Assembly: GCA_013817025.1 (NCBI GenBank)
Contig: JACDDK010000030.1
Span: 1 to 9,451, forward strand
Direction of reading: 5' to 3'
DNA length: 9,451 bases
DNA from: Rubrobacter sp.
Lineage (GTDB): Bacteria; Actinomycetota; Rubrobacteria; Rubrobacterales; Rubrobacteraceae
The position numbers were made by a program, and so were the translations under genes. Positions 1-6,228 of the stretch are shown here, in pieces. Under the pieces are notes generated by a model, which was given only the letters and a program-made list of their open reading frames with translations, searched no databases and was not told where the DNA came from. The first letter of the stretch is position 1. The number at the start of each line of letters is the position of its first letter.

Positions 1-255
1 GACAGGAAGCATCCCACGGTACTCGTGGGCGTGGCCTTCGACGCGCACGTAGGAAGGATCGGGCAAGCCGTCTCTCAGGTCGTGGGGCAGGCCCCACATG
101 CGGGCGTCCACCGAGCCCGTGCGGTCCACCAGTTTGCACGAGAGGTAGGGGGACCCGCGAGAGTCGTTACGCACCGTAGTGTCGGCGGCTTGGAACGTGG
201 ATCTCAGGCTCAAACCGGGCCTGAGATCCCGCACCCACAGTTTCTCGTTCTCCAA
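1..255 (-). CDS. YhaM-like 3'-5' exoribonuclease, N-terminal OB-fold part (partial, runs off left edge)
   Basis: The minus strand is open from an in-frame TAA at 264-262 to the window edge, giving 85 residues. They read as the OB-fold nucleic-acid-binding domain found at the N-terminus of YhaM/Cbf1-type 3'-5' exoribonucleases: VRDLRPG near residue 8, a central GSPYLSCKLVDRTGSVDARMWG (about residues 35-56), then YVRVEGHAHEYRG (about 70-82). This matches the family pattern 'G-x-PYL-x-L-x-D-x-TG-x-I-x-A-x-x-W ... V-x-V-x-G-x-x-x-x-Y'. In known members an HD phosphohydrolase domain follows; here it would lie outside the window. YhaM enzymes degrade RNA, and also single-stranded DNA, from the 3' end in the cytoplasm. 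I chose the TTG at 255-253 because an AGAAGGG ribosome site lies 9 bases upstream and the in-frame stop just before it leaves little else. GTG at codon 8 is the alternative. It follows the malG-like gene by 47 bases on the same strand and may be read through from it. Without the HD domain the family call rests on the OB fold alone. Confidence 0.75.
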   Translation of the reverse strand, partial: MENEKLWVRDLRPGLSLRSTFQAADTTVRNDSRGSPYLSCKLVDRTGSVDARMWGLPHDLRDGLPDPSYVRVEGHAHEYRGMLPV

Positions 256-302
256 AGGGACTTACCCTTCTAGGCCGGGTGCTCCCCGGCGGTGTAGTTC
301 GG
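256..302 (-). promoter_or_regulatory. Intergenic hairpin and possible self-masking ribosome site before the exoribonuclease gene
   Basis: Between the malG-like stop and the TTG start are two small inverted repeats. Bases 274-279 (GCCGGG) pair with 285-290 (CCCGGC) around a 5-base loop; no T-run follows on the minus strand, so it is not a typical intrinsic terminator. Bases 255-259 (AAGGG on plus) pair with 265-269 (CCCTT) around a 5-base loop. On the transcript this pairs the AAGGG of the ribosome site with the CCCTT that touches the TTG start. The second stem is only 5 bp, so its effect on translation is an inference. Confidence 0.35.
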
Positions 303-1160
303 CTAACCCTTCACGGCTCCGGCGGTAAGGCCCGAGACGATGCGGCGCTGGAAGATGAGTACCAGTATCACCAACGGTATCGTGACCACGACCGACGCCG
401 CCGCTTGAGCCCCGTAGTCTACCGTGTAGACTGTGGCGAAATTCGGTATCGCCACTGTCACCGGCTGGGTGCTGGCATCGAACAGGAACGTGGCCGCGAA
501 CAAGAACTCGTTCCACGCGAAGATGAACGTCAGGATAGCGGTGGTAAAGACTCCGGGCGCGGCCAACGGCACGATCACTTTTCGGAACGCCTGTATTGTG
601 GTCGCTCCGTCGACTCTCGCGGCTTCCTCCAAGTCCTTCGGCAATTCCTTGAAGAACGAAACTAGGATCCAGATGGTAAGCGGAAGTGCGAAGACCACGT
701 CGGTGATTATGACGGACCAATAGGTGTTGATAAGACCAACCTTGCTGAACAGCAGGAAGAGCGGCGCGATGATCGCCACCGCCGGGAAGAAGCTGATCGC
801 GAGTATCGTCGTCATAACCACGCTCTTGAGCCGAAACCTGAGCCGCGCTATCGCATAGGCGGCGATGGCCCCGAAGAACAAACAAATGATGGTCGTTATC
901 CCGGCGATGATCGTGCTGTTGAGCAGCGCGCGCCGGAAGTCCGGGTTGGCGAAGATAGTGTTGTAGGAGTCCGCGATCGGGGGTGCCACCAGCGTCGTAA
1001 CCGGCGACTGGAACAAGTCACTCCTGGTAACAATACTCATCTTGAAGACCCAGAGCAGCGGAAATAAGCTAACCAGGACGAACCCGATCAGGAACACGTA
1101 GAAGAGCACCATGTTGAAGTTGCCTTTGGAGCCGCTTCCGGATGCGGTTGCGCTAGCCAT
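303..1160 (-). CDS. Carbohydrate ABC transporter permease, MalG-like (CUT1 family)
   Basis: This 285-residue membrane protein is the second permease subunit of a binding-protein-dependent sugar importer. It has a first hydrophobic segment at about residues 18-38 and further ones near 82-105, 116-138, 145-168, 202-222 and 256-271, the six-helix plan of MalG/SugB proteins. The cytoplasmic EAA loop that docks onto the ATPase is clear: EAARVDGATTIQAF starts at residue 179 and leads into VIVPLA. The C-terminus GLTAGAVKG is the usual MalG ending. The ATG at 1160-1158 has a strong GGAGG site 7 bases upstream, and only 2 bases separate it from the stop of the malF-like gene, so the two are almost certainly co-translated. 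Length is normal for the family. The sugar cannot be read from this subunit. Confidence 0.95.
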   Translation of the reverse strand: MASATASGSGSKGNFNMVLFYVFLIGFVLVSLFPLLWVFKMSIVTRSDLFQSPVTTLVAPPIADSYNTIFANPDFRRALLNSTIIAGITTIICLFFGAIAAYAIARLRFRLKSVVMTTILAISFFPAVAIIAPLFLLFSKVGLINTYWSVIITDVVFALPLTIWILVSFFKELPKDLEEAARVDGATTIQAFRKVIVPLAAPGVFTTAILTFIFAWNEFLFAATFLFDASTQPVTVAIPNFATVYTVDYGAQAAASVVVTIPLVILVLIFQRRIVSGLTAGAVKG

Positions 1161-1162
1161 GA

Positions 1163-2077
1163 CTAATCCTCCGTCGAGGTCTGCATACCCAGACCGTAGA
1201 TAAAGAACAACGCCAGTAGAAAGGCCGTAACGAATATGAACACCGCCGCGGCGTTTCCCTGCGCGAACTGGAGTTGGCTAATTCGCACGCCCTGGTACAC
1301 GAAGGTCGAGAGTGATTCGAGCTGACGGTTGCTCATCACCCAGAATAGGTCGAAGACCCGATAGGAGTCCATCGTCCTGAACAGCACGGCCACCAAAATC
1401 GTGGACTTCAACAGCGGCATCGTTATCAGGAAGAACCGCTGTAACACGTTCGCCCCGTCGACCCTGGCGGCCTCGTACACCTCGCCGGGGATGGTCTGTA
1501 GCCCCGCGAGCAACAGGAGCGCCATAAACGGCGTCGTTTTCCACACGTCCACGAGGATCGACCCGATCAGCAGCAGGGTGGCGTCCGAGAGGATCGGTTC
1601 GCTGATAAGGCCGATGCCGTTCGCAACGTAGTTGATGACCCCGATCTGGTCCTGAAACATCAGCCGCCACATGGCCGCCGAGATCACGGTCGGGAACGCC
1701 CACGGCACCAGGACCGCCGCCCGCACGAGCCCGCGCCCCCGGAACGCCCGGTTGATCGCGAGCGCGATCCCAAGCCCGATAATGAACTCGAAGAACACGC
1801 TGACCACCGTGAAGATCACGGTATTCTTAAGCCCGGAGATGAAGTCGTCGTTGCCGAACATCTCCACGTAGTTCTCGAAGCCCACGAACTCGCCGGTCGC
1901 CGTGATGGTCGCGGCGTGCAGGCTCAACCATATGGAGTTGAGCACCGGGTAAACAGCCACGATCATGATGATCAAAAGCGCCGGCAAGACCATATAGTAG
2001 GCCGTGCGGCGCTCGGGGTTGCCGAACTCTTCTTTTAACCAGCCTCCGCGCTTTTTCTCCCTCGGTGCGGTCGTCAC
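1163..2077 (-). CDS. Carbohydrate ABC transporter permease, MalF-like (CUT1 family)
   Basis: This 304-residue protein is the first permease subunit of the importer, partner of the MalG-like protein encoded 2 bases downstream. Hydrophobic segments lie near residues 29-49, 85-108, 120-138, 167-190, 225-240 and 275-296, giving six predicted helices. It lacks the large periplasmic loop of enterobacterial MalF, as expected for Gram-positive and SugA-type permeases. The EAA loop is at residues 202-223 (EAARVDGANVLQRFF then a MPLL end). The start is GTG at 2077-2075, with AGGAAGGAG ending 4 bases upstream. The N-terminus is basic (REKKRGG), consistent with a cytoplasmic end. It follows the binding-protein gene after 61 bases that contain a strong hairpin, which could lower its level relative to the binding protein. 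Confidence 0.95.
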   Translation of the reverse strand: MTTAPREKKRGGWLKEEFGNPERRTAYYMVLPALLIIMIVAVYPVLNSIWLSLHAATITATGEFVGFENYVEMFGNDDFISGLKNTVIFTVVSVFFEFIIGLGIALAINRAFRGRGLVRAAVLVPWAFPTVISAAMWRLMFQDQIGVINYVANGIGLISEPILSDATLLLIGSILVDVWKTTPFMALLLLAGLQTIPGEVYEAARVDGANVLQRFFLITMPLLKSTILVAVLFRTMDSYRVFDLFWVMSNRQLESLSTFVYQGVRISQLQFAQGNAAAVFIFVTAFLLALFFIYGLGMQTSTED

Positions 2078-2099
2078 GACACTCCTTCCTTTGGAGACT

Positions 2100-2125
2100 G
2101 GGCGGCGGTGACCTCCACGCCGCCC
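2100..2125 (-). promoter_or_regulatory. Strong GC-rich hairpin between the binding-protein and malF-like genes
   Basis: Bases 2100-2107 (GGGCGGCG) are perfectly complementary to 2118-2125 (CGCCGCCC), an 8-bp all-G/C stem with a 10-base loop. It falls in the only large gap between the binding-protein stop (2139) and the malF-like start (2077). No T-run follows on the minus strand. In many importer operons a stable stem at this place protects the 3' end of the binding-protein message or partly ends transcription, so that binding protein is made in excess over permease. That role is inferred here from position and stability. Confidence 0.6.
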
Positions 2126-2138
2126 GTGGCTTTCTCCT

Positions 2139-3491
2139 TTACGACGCCTGGTCGGCTATGTCCTGCAGCTCCCCCTGCAAGGTCTTGACGGCTTCATCGG
2201 GCGATACGTCGCCCTTGAACGCCGCGTTGAACTGCTCGGCCATCTTGAGGGACATGTCCGAGTACGCCGGCGAGACCGGCCTCGGCTGGGTGTTCGCCAG
2301 CGCATCGCCCGCGAGCGCTATGACCGGCACCGCGTCGAGGATCTCCTTGTCTTCGTACAAGGATTTGAGCGTCGGCAAGAACGAGCCGTTCAGGGCGCGG
2401 AACTTCTGGATCTCGGGCGAGGTGCAGAACTTCACGAACTCGTAGGCCGCATCCTGGGTTTCGGGGTCCGAGGCGGCGTTTATGTAGAAGTTCCAGCCAC
2501 CGAGGCCGCTGACGCTCTCCGCCGAACCAGCGGGCAACGGCGCCACCCCGATCTGCTCCTGCTTGATCTTGGACTCGTCCGGGTCGGCCGCGAGAGCGTA
2601 CATGTACGGCCAGTTGCGGCAGAAGACCGCGTCACCGTTCAGGAACGTGGTCTGCGACTCGGTCTCCGTGAAGTTGGTGACGGCCTGGGGCGACACGCCC
2701 TCCTCGATCATGCTCGCCGCTATCGAGAGCCCTTCGGAGGACTCCGGGCTGTCGATGACGACCTTACTCGCGTCGTTCTCGTCCAACACCTGTCCACCGT
2801 AGCTGTTGATGTACTCCAGACCGTTTACGACGCCACCCTCGTACTGCGAACCCTGGAACACGAAGCCGTATTTCGTCCCCTCGGCCTCTGTAACTTGCTT
2901 AGCTGCGTCTTTCAGTTCGTCCCAGGTCTTGGGGGCTTCTTTGATGCCGTTCTTGTCGAGCAGATCCTTGCGGTAGTAGAGCATCCCGGCATCCGTGAAC
3001 CAGGGTACACCGTAAACCTTGTCCTCGTAGGTGTTGGACTCTACCGGTCCCGGCAGGAAGTCGGCCCGGTCCTCCTCGGTGAACTTGTCGGAGAGGTCCA
3101 GGATCCAACCATTAGCCGCGAACTGCGCTGGCCAGATCACATCTCCGCCGATCAGGTCTATGTCCCCGCCACCGGCCTGAAACTGCGTGCGGACCTTGTC
3201 GAAGTACTGACCCGTGTCCGCCGGCATTTCCCGGTACTTGGCCGTGTACTTGCCTTTATTTTCTTTGTTGAACCTCTTGACGACCTCCTGCAAGCTGCCG
3301 GACGTATCAGGGCCGAACGAGAATATGAACTCACCCGAGCCGCCCTCGCTCCCACCTCCGCCGCCACCGCAGCCCGCAACTCCCAACAACGCCACCCCGG
3401 CCAACCCCGCGCCGCTGACCTTCAGGAAGTCTCGCCGGTTCATGCCCCTGTTTACCGGCGTCGCCGCCATCGTTCCGGTTGTTTGCGCCAT
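2139..3491 (-). CDS. Tat-dependent sugar-binding lipoprotein of the ABC importer (extracellular solute-binding protein family 1)
   Basis: This 450-residue protein captures the sugar outside the cell for the MalF/MalG-like permeases. The N-terminus has a twin-arginine signal: NRRDFLK at residues 18-24, a hydrophobic stretch, then the lipobox VAGC with the lipidated cysteine at 41, followed by a glycine-rich linker. The mature part is a typical CUT1 binding protein: GDVIWPAQFA at 116-125, GVPWFTDAGMLYYRKDLL at 161-178 and KTWDELK at 188-194. These blocks resemble trehalose/maltose-type binding proteins (ThuE, LpqY), so an alpha-glucoside such as trehalose is a reasonable guess. The nearby NagZ makes an amino sugar another candidate. 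ATG at 3491-3489 has AGAAGGGA 9 bases upstream. Met17 would still keep the Tat motif but has a poorer ribosome site. It sits 63 bases after the ATPase gene, and a stable hairpin follows its stop. Confidence 0.93.
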   Translation of the reverse strand: MAQTTGTMAATPVNRGMNRRDFLKVSGAGLAGVALLGVAGCGGGGGGSEGGSGEFIFSFGPDTSGSLQEVVKRFNKENKGKYTAKYREMPADTGQYFDKVRTQFQAGGGDIDLIGGDVIWPAQFAANGWILDLSDKFTEEDRADFLPGPVESNTYEDKVYGVPWFTDAGMLYYRKDLLDKNGIKEAPKTWDELKDAAKQVTEAEGTKYGFVFQGSQYEGGVVNGLEYINSYGGQVLDENDASKVVIDSPESSEGLSIAASMIEEGVSPQAVTNFTETESQTTFLNGDAVFCRNWPYMYALAADPDESKIKQEQIGVAPLPAGSAESVSGLGGWNFYINAASDPETQDAAYEFVKFCTSPEIQKFRALNGSFLPTLKSLYEDKEILDAVPVIALAGDALANTQPRPVSPAYSDMSLKMAEQFNAAFKGDVSPDEAVKTLQGELQDIADQAS

Positions 3492-3554
3492 GCTCTGTTT
3501 CCCTTCTAATGCTTGCGTGGTTTGAAACTCGATATCCGTACTCTCCAGGCGGTT

Positions 3555-4781
3555 TTAGAGTATCGCCAACTCGGTCTCGGGATCGAAGAGCCGGACCTTG
3601 CTGGCGTCGAGGACCATCCGCATCTTCTCTCCCCGCTTCGCCTGGCTCGCCGCCGACACCCGCGCAACCATCATGTCGCCGCTCGAACTCTCCGCCGAAC
3701 CGCCGTCGCCCGGTTCCTGGCCGGTTAGCTCCGCCACCGAATCCAGTCGCACGGCCTGATCCCGGCTCGTCTCGAAGTACACGTACTTCTCCGAGCCCAT
3801 GCTCTCTATGACCTGCGGCTCGACCTCGATGGTGCTCGCCTGATTCGCCTCGCCAAGCGCCGCCGCTTCCTCGACGTTGGCGTCCTCTATATGCTCGGGA
3901 CGGATACCGAGCACGAGGTCCTTATCCACATACTCGCCGATGTCGCTACCCCGGCGCTCCTCGGACTGTCCGGCCGCCTCGCGGCTAAGCGGGATGCGCG
4001 TGCCGCCGACAACCATCACGTAGCCGCCGTTCTCGCGCTCCAGACGAGCCTTCAAGAAGTTCATCGCCGGAGACCCGATAAAGCCCGCCACGAAGACGTT
4101 GTTCGGGTTCTCGTACATCTTCTGCGGCGAGTCCACCTGCTGCACGATGCCATCCTTTAGAACCACGATGCGGTCGGCCATCGTCATGGCCTCGGTCTGA
4201 TCGTGGGTCACGTAGATCGTCGTGACGCCGATGCGGTTGTGGAGCTTGCCGATCTCCGTCCGCATCTGAACCCGCAACTTCGCGTCGAGGTTGGACAAGG
4301 GCTCGTCCATCAGAAACGCTTTCGGCTCCCGCACTATCGCCCGTCCGAGAGCGACGCGTTGGCGCTGACCACCGGAGAGCGCCTTCGGTTTGCGGTCCAG
4401 GAAGTGCTCGATGGAGAGCACTTTGGCCGCCTCGTTGACGCGGCGGTCGATCTCGCCCTTATCCATCTTGCGGAGCTTGAGCGCGAAGCCCATGTTCTCG
4501 CGCACGTTCATGTGCGGGTACAGCGCGTAGTTCTGAAAGACCATCGCTATGTCGCGGTCGCGGGGCGGGAGGTCGTTGACCACGACGTCCCCGATGAATA
4601 CCTTGCCGCTGGAAATGTCTTCGAGACCCGCGATCATGCGTAGCGCCGTCGATTTCCCACAGCCCGATGGCCCGACGAAGACTATGAACTCTCCGTCTTC
4701 GATGTCCAGGTTCATGTCCTGAACGGCGACCACGTCTTCCCCGTAGACCTTCTTTACGTCTTCGAGCGTTACCTCAGCCAA
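3555..4781 (-). CDS. Sugar importer ATPase, MalK/UgpC/MsmK type
   Basis: This 408-residue ATPase powers the sugar importer encoded just downstream. All ABC motifs are intact: Walker A GPSGCGKST (37-45), Q-loop glutamine 83 in VFQNYALYPH, signature LSGGQ (135-139), Walker B FLMDEP (156-161), D-loop SNLDA (163-167) and H-loop His193. After about residue 235 comes the MalK-type regulatory domain, with GSPAMNFL at 237-244 and LGIRPEHIED at 291-300. The protein is longer than the usual 360-380 residues. The excess is in the C-terminal domain: an acidic stretch near 300-320 and a low-complexity GDGGSAESSSGDM segment near 358-370. The start is TTG at 4781-4779, with a near-perfect AAGGAGGA site 6 bases upstream. 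As the first gene of the importer operon it is probably dedicated to this system, although MsmK-type ATPases can serve several importers. Confidence 0.95.
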   Translation of the reverse strand: MAEVTLEDVKKVYGEDVVAVQDMNLDIEDGEFIVFVGPSGCGKSTALRMIAGLEDISSGKVFIGDVVVNDLPPRDRDIAMVFQNYALYPHMNVRENMGFALKLRKMDKGEIDRRVNEAAKVLSIEHFLDRKPKALSGGQRQRVALGRAIVREPKAFLMDEPLSNLDAKLRVQMRTEIGKLHNRIGVTTIYVTHDQTEAMTMADRIVVLKDGIVQQVDSPQKMYENPNNVFVAGFIGSPAMNFLKARLERENGGYVMVVGGTRIPLSREAAGQSEERRGSDIGEYVDKDLVLGIRPEHIEDANVEEAAALGEANQASTIEVEPQVIESMGSEKYVYFETSRDQAVRLDSVAELTGQEPGDGGSAESSSGDMMVARVSAASQAKRGEKMRMVLDASKVRLFDPETELAIL

Positions 4782-4929
4782 GCCTACTCCTCCTTATGCT
4801 TCTATCGCCGACCCTATCAAAACCGGCGAACCCTTTGCCCCTTACTGGGGCGGTACTAACATTCCCCCACAATACAGGCCAGTCTAACCCAATTCGAACA
4901 TCTGCGCTTCAGTCCGAACACCTGGGCAA
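4782..4929 (-). promoter_or_regulatory. Putative control region of the sugar importer operon
   Basis: This 148-base gap separates the nagZ stop from the ATPase start. Three elements stand out. A near-identical direct repeat, TTCGAACATCTG (4893-4904) and TCCGAACACCTG (4913-4924), recurs with a 20-base period, about two helical turns, as expected of an operator bound on one face. An inverted repeat TCGCCG (4805-4810) / CGGCGA (4824-4829) lies in the probable leader just before the ribosome site. A GCCCC (4837-4841) / GGGGC (4847-4851) hairpin with a 5-base loop lies between them. I found no convincing -35/-10 pair. On the minus strand TATTGT (4875-4870) is a weak -10 candidate, preceded by TTCGAA 18 bases upstream, which also overlaps the inner repeat. 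No T-rich terminator after nagZ is seen, so read-through is possible. Confidence 0.45.
4893..4924. repeat. Direct repeat with 20-base period upstream of the importer operon
   Basis: The two copies, 4893-4904 and 4913-4924, share 10 of 12 bases around the core CGAACA. Each copy, read on the minus strand, is CAG(A/G)TGTTCG. The spacing of two helical turns and the position upstream of the sugar genes suggest a regulator site. No regulator gene lies in the window, and the family is unknown. Confidence 0.5.
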
Positions 4930-6078
4930 TTAGTGCTCACCTGTGCCGTACAGGCCGTACCGCTCCTTGACTTTCAGCAAGCGCTCGACGGACTTTTTGA
5001 TACGTTCCTCGGGGATTTCTCCGGACTCGACCGCCTTTACCACCGCGTCGTAGGCGGCGGCCTGTTCCTCCGGCGGACTGGAGATTATCAGCAAGTCCGC
5101 GCCGGCCTTTACAGCCTCTACCGCCGCCCGCGCCGGCGGTTCCCCGCCATTGGCTCCCTCCATCGCCAGATCATCCGTGACCACCACGCCACCGAAATCC
5201 AAGTCCTCACGCAGCATACCGATAGCCTTCGGCGACAGGCTCGCGGGCTTCTCCGGGTCTATGGCCGGGTAGATGAGGTGCCCGACCATCACCATCGGAA
5301 CCCCGGCCTCGACCGCCGCCCGAAACGGCGGTAGATCGTAGCTCTCGATGGTCGCGGCGTCGTGCTCGACGACGGGCAGGCTGACGTGCGAGTCACTCTG
5401 AGCGGGGCCGTGGTTCGGGAAATGCTTGGCGGATGCTACGACACCTGCGGCGTCGAAGCCTTCCACCGAGGCCTTGACCATCGGGGAGACTAGCGCCGGG
5501 TCCTCTCCGAAGGCGCGGGTGCCAATGGCGGCCCCGAAGCCGGTATCCGCTACGGGGGCGAAGTCCGTGTTGACGCCCGCCTTCAGGAGATCCGCGCCGA
5601 TTTCCTCGGCGACGGCGCGGGCCTCCGCCGGGTCTCCGCGTCCCCCGACCTCCGCCGCCGCCGGTTGGGTCGCCACCCACGGAGCGCTCGCCACCTCGCC
5701 GCCTTCCTGATCCACACCAACGAACAACGGTATCGCGGGCGCCGTCCGCATCGAGAGCTTCTGTAACGAACCCGTCAGAGCCTTGACTTGCTCCTCGCTC
5801 TTCATGTTGTAACCGAACAGCAACACACCACCGATGTTTCGCTCCCGCACCATCTTCTCGATGTAATAATCCGGCTCCGTACCACCCACGCTGACCACGA
5901 ACATCTGCCCAACCATCTCCCGCACGTTCATCTCCTTCGGCTCCCCGGACGCCTCGTTTTTCTGTTCCGTTTTTTCTTTCGAGGGTTTGTCCGGCGACCG
6001 CGAATCACCGCCCTCCGAACCGCCGCACCCGGCGAGCAAGGCAACCATCACGAGCAGCGCGAAGGATGCGAGCTTCAT
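4930..6078 (-). CDS. nagZ: Lipoprotein beta-N-acetylhexosaminidase, glycoside hydrolase family 3 (NagZ)
   Basis: This 382-residue secreted lipoprotein is a GH3 beta-N-acetylglucosaminidase. Such enzymes remove GlcNAc from peptidoglycan fragments or other GlcNAc-glycosides. The chosen ATG (6078-6076) gives a short signal peptide ending in LLAGC, with lipid cysteine 18, and has GGCGGAG 5 bases upstream; the frame extends 20 codons further to an earlier ATG, but that would bury the signal. A charged linker (about 20-45) precedes the TIM-barrel domain. Visible motifs are GVDQEGGEVA (121-130), GTRAFGEDP (186-194), the mobile catalytic loop KHFPNHGPAQSDSH (218-231) with the Asp-His acid/base pair, and TDDLAME with the nucleophile Asp302. 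The family usually has KHFPGHG, so asparagine replaces a glycine here. There is no C-terminal second domain, as in single-domain NagZ. Anchoring outside the membrane resembles the Gram-positive YbbD arrangement rather than cytoplasmic NagZ. It precedes the importer by 148 bases on the same strand, which suggests but does not prove a shared substrate. Confidence 0.93.
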   Translation of the reverse strand: MKLASFALLVMVALLAGCGGSEGGDSRSPDKPSKEKTEQKNEASGEPKEMNVREMVGQMFVVSVGGTEPDYYIEKMVRERNIGGVLLFGYNMKSEEQVKALTGSLQKLSMRTAPAIPLFVGVDQEGGEVASAPWVATQPAAAEVGGRGDPAEARAVAEEIGADLLKAGVNTDFAPVADTGFGAAIGTRAFGEDPALVSPMVKASVEGFDAAGVVASAKHFPNHGPAQSDSHVSLPVVEHDAATIESYDLPPFRAAVEAGVPMVMVGHLIYPAIDPEKPASLSPKAIGMLREDLDFGGVVVTDDLAMEGANGGEPPARAAVEAVKAGADLLIISSPPEEQAAAYDAVVKAVESGEIPEERIKKSVERLLKVKERYGLYGTGEH

Positions 6079-6228
6079 CGAGACTCCGCCACGGGTTGCG
6101 TTATTTCGGACTGGAATCTTCTTTCGCGTCGGCGGCACGGGGACAGTTTAGCGTGGAGTGGCGTCACAAGCTCGTGGCGGGCGATGAGAAACTCGGCTGG
6201 CTCGGGTATCTTTAATGGGGTGATCTCC
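6079..6228. promoter_or_regulatory. Divergent intergenic region between nagZ and the XPB helicase gene
   Basis: These 150 bases separate two genes transcribed away from each other and should hold both promoters. For the helicase, ATGAGA (6184-6189) and TATCTT (6207-6212) are spaced by 17 bases, each matching 4 of 6 consensus positions. This would place the transcription start almost on the ribosome site, so I hold it weakly. For nagZ I see only a TAAACT (6151-6146 on the minus strand) as a loose -10 without a -35. No strong hairpin or operator is visible. Confidence 0.35.
6214..6225 (+). promoter_or_regulatory. Extended ribosome binding site that fixes the TTG start of the XPB gene
   Basis: The stretch AATGGGGTGATC matches 10 of 12 bases of AAGGAGGTGATC, the full complement of the conserved 16S rRNA tail, including an unbroken GGTGATC. 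The core ends 8 bases before TTG at 6229. The GTG at 6220 lies inside this site, so TTG at 6229 is the better start. Confidence 0.6.

Noticed and set aside
25..273. Plus-strand open frame of 82 codons at the left edge
   Set aside because: It lies opposite the OB-fold exoribonuclease frame, which shows clear family sequence; the plus-strand product looks like a shadow.
274..290. Intrinsic terminator after the malG-like gene
   Set aside because: The stem is only 6 bp and no T-run follows on the transcribed strand, so I describe it only as a hairpin.
262..885. Long minus-strand open frame in another phase within the malG-like gene
   Set aside because: Its product is arginine/histidine-rich with no domain, as expected of an out-of-phase shadow in GC-rich DNA; the MalG frame is unambiguous.
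3350..3372. C-rich tract with CCG/CCA repeats as a simple-sequence repeat
   Set aside because: It encodes the glycine linker right after the lipobox cysteine, a common feature of such lipoproteins.
4876..4892. Possible DasR-like operator near GGCCAGTCTAACCC
   Set aside because: It only aligns with the known GlcNAc-regulator site if a base is deleted, and it is not a good palindrome.
6079..6138. Twenty extra N-terminal codons for NagZ
   Set aside because: They would place a basic segment in front of a clean lipoprotein signal; the ATG at 6078 has a ribosome site.
6086..6180. Inverted repeat CCGCCACG / CGTGGCGG, 79 bases apart in the divergent region
   Set aside because: Eight GC-rich bases at such a distance are likely by chance and one arm is part of the nagZ ribosome site.
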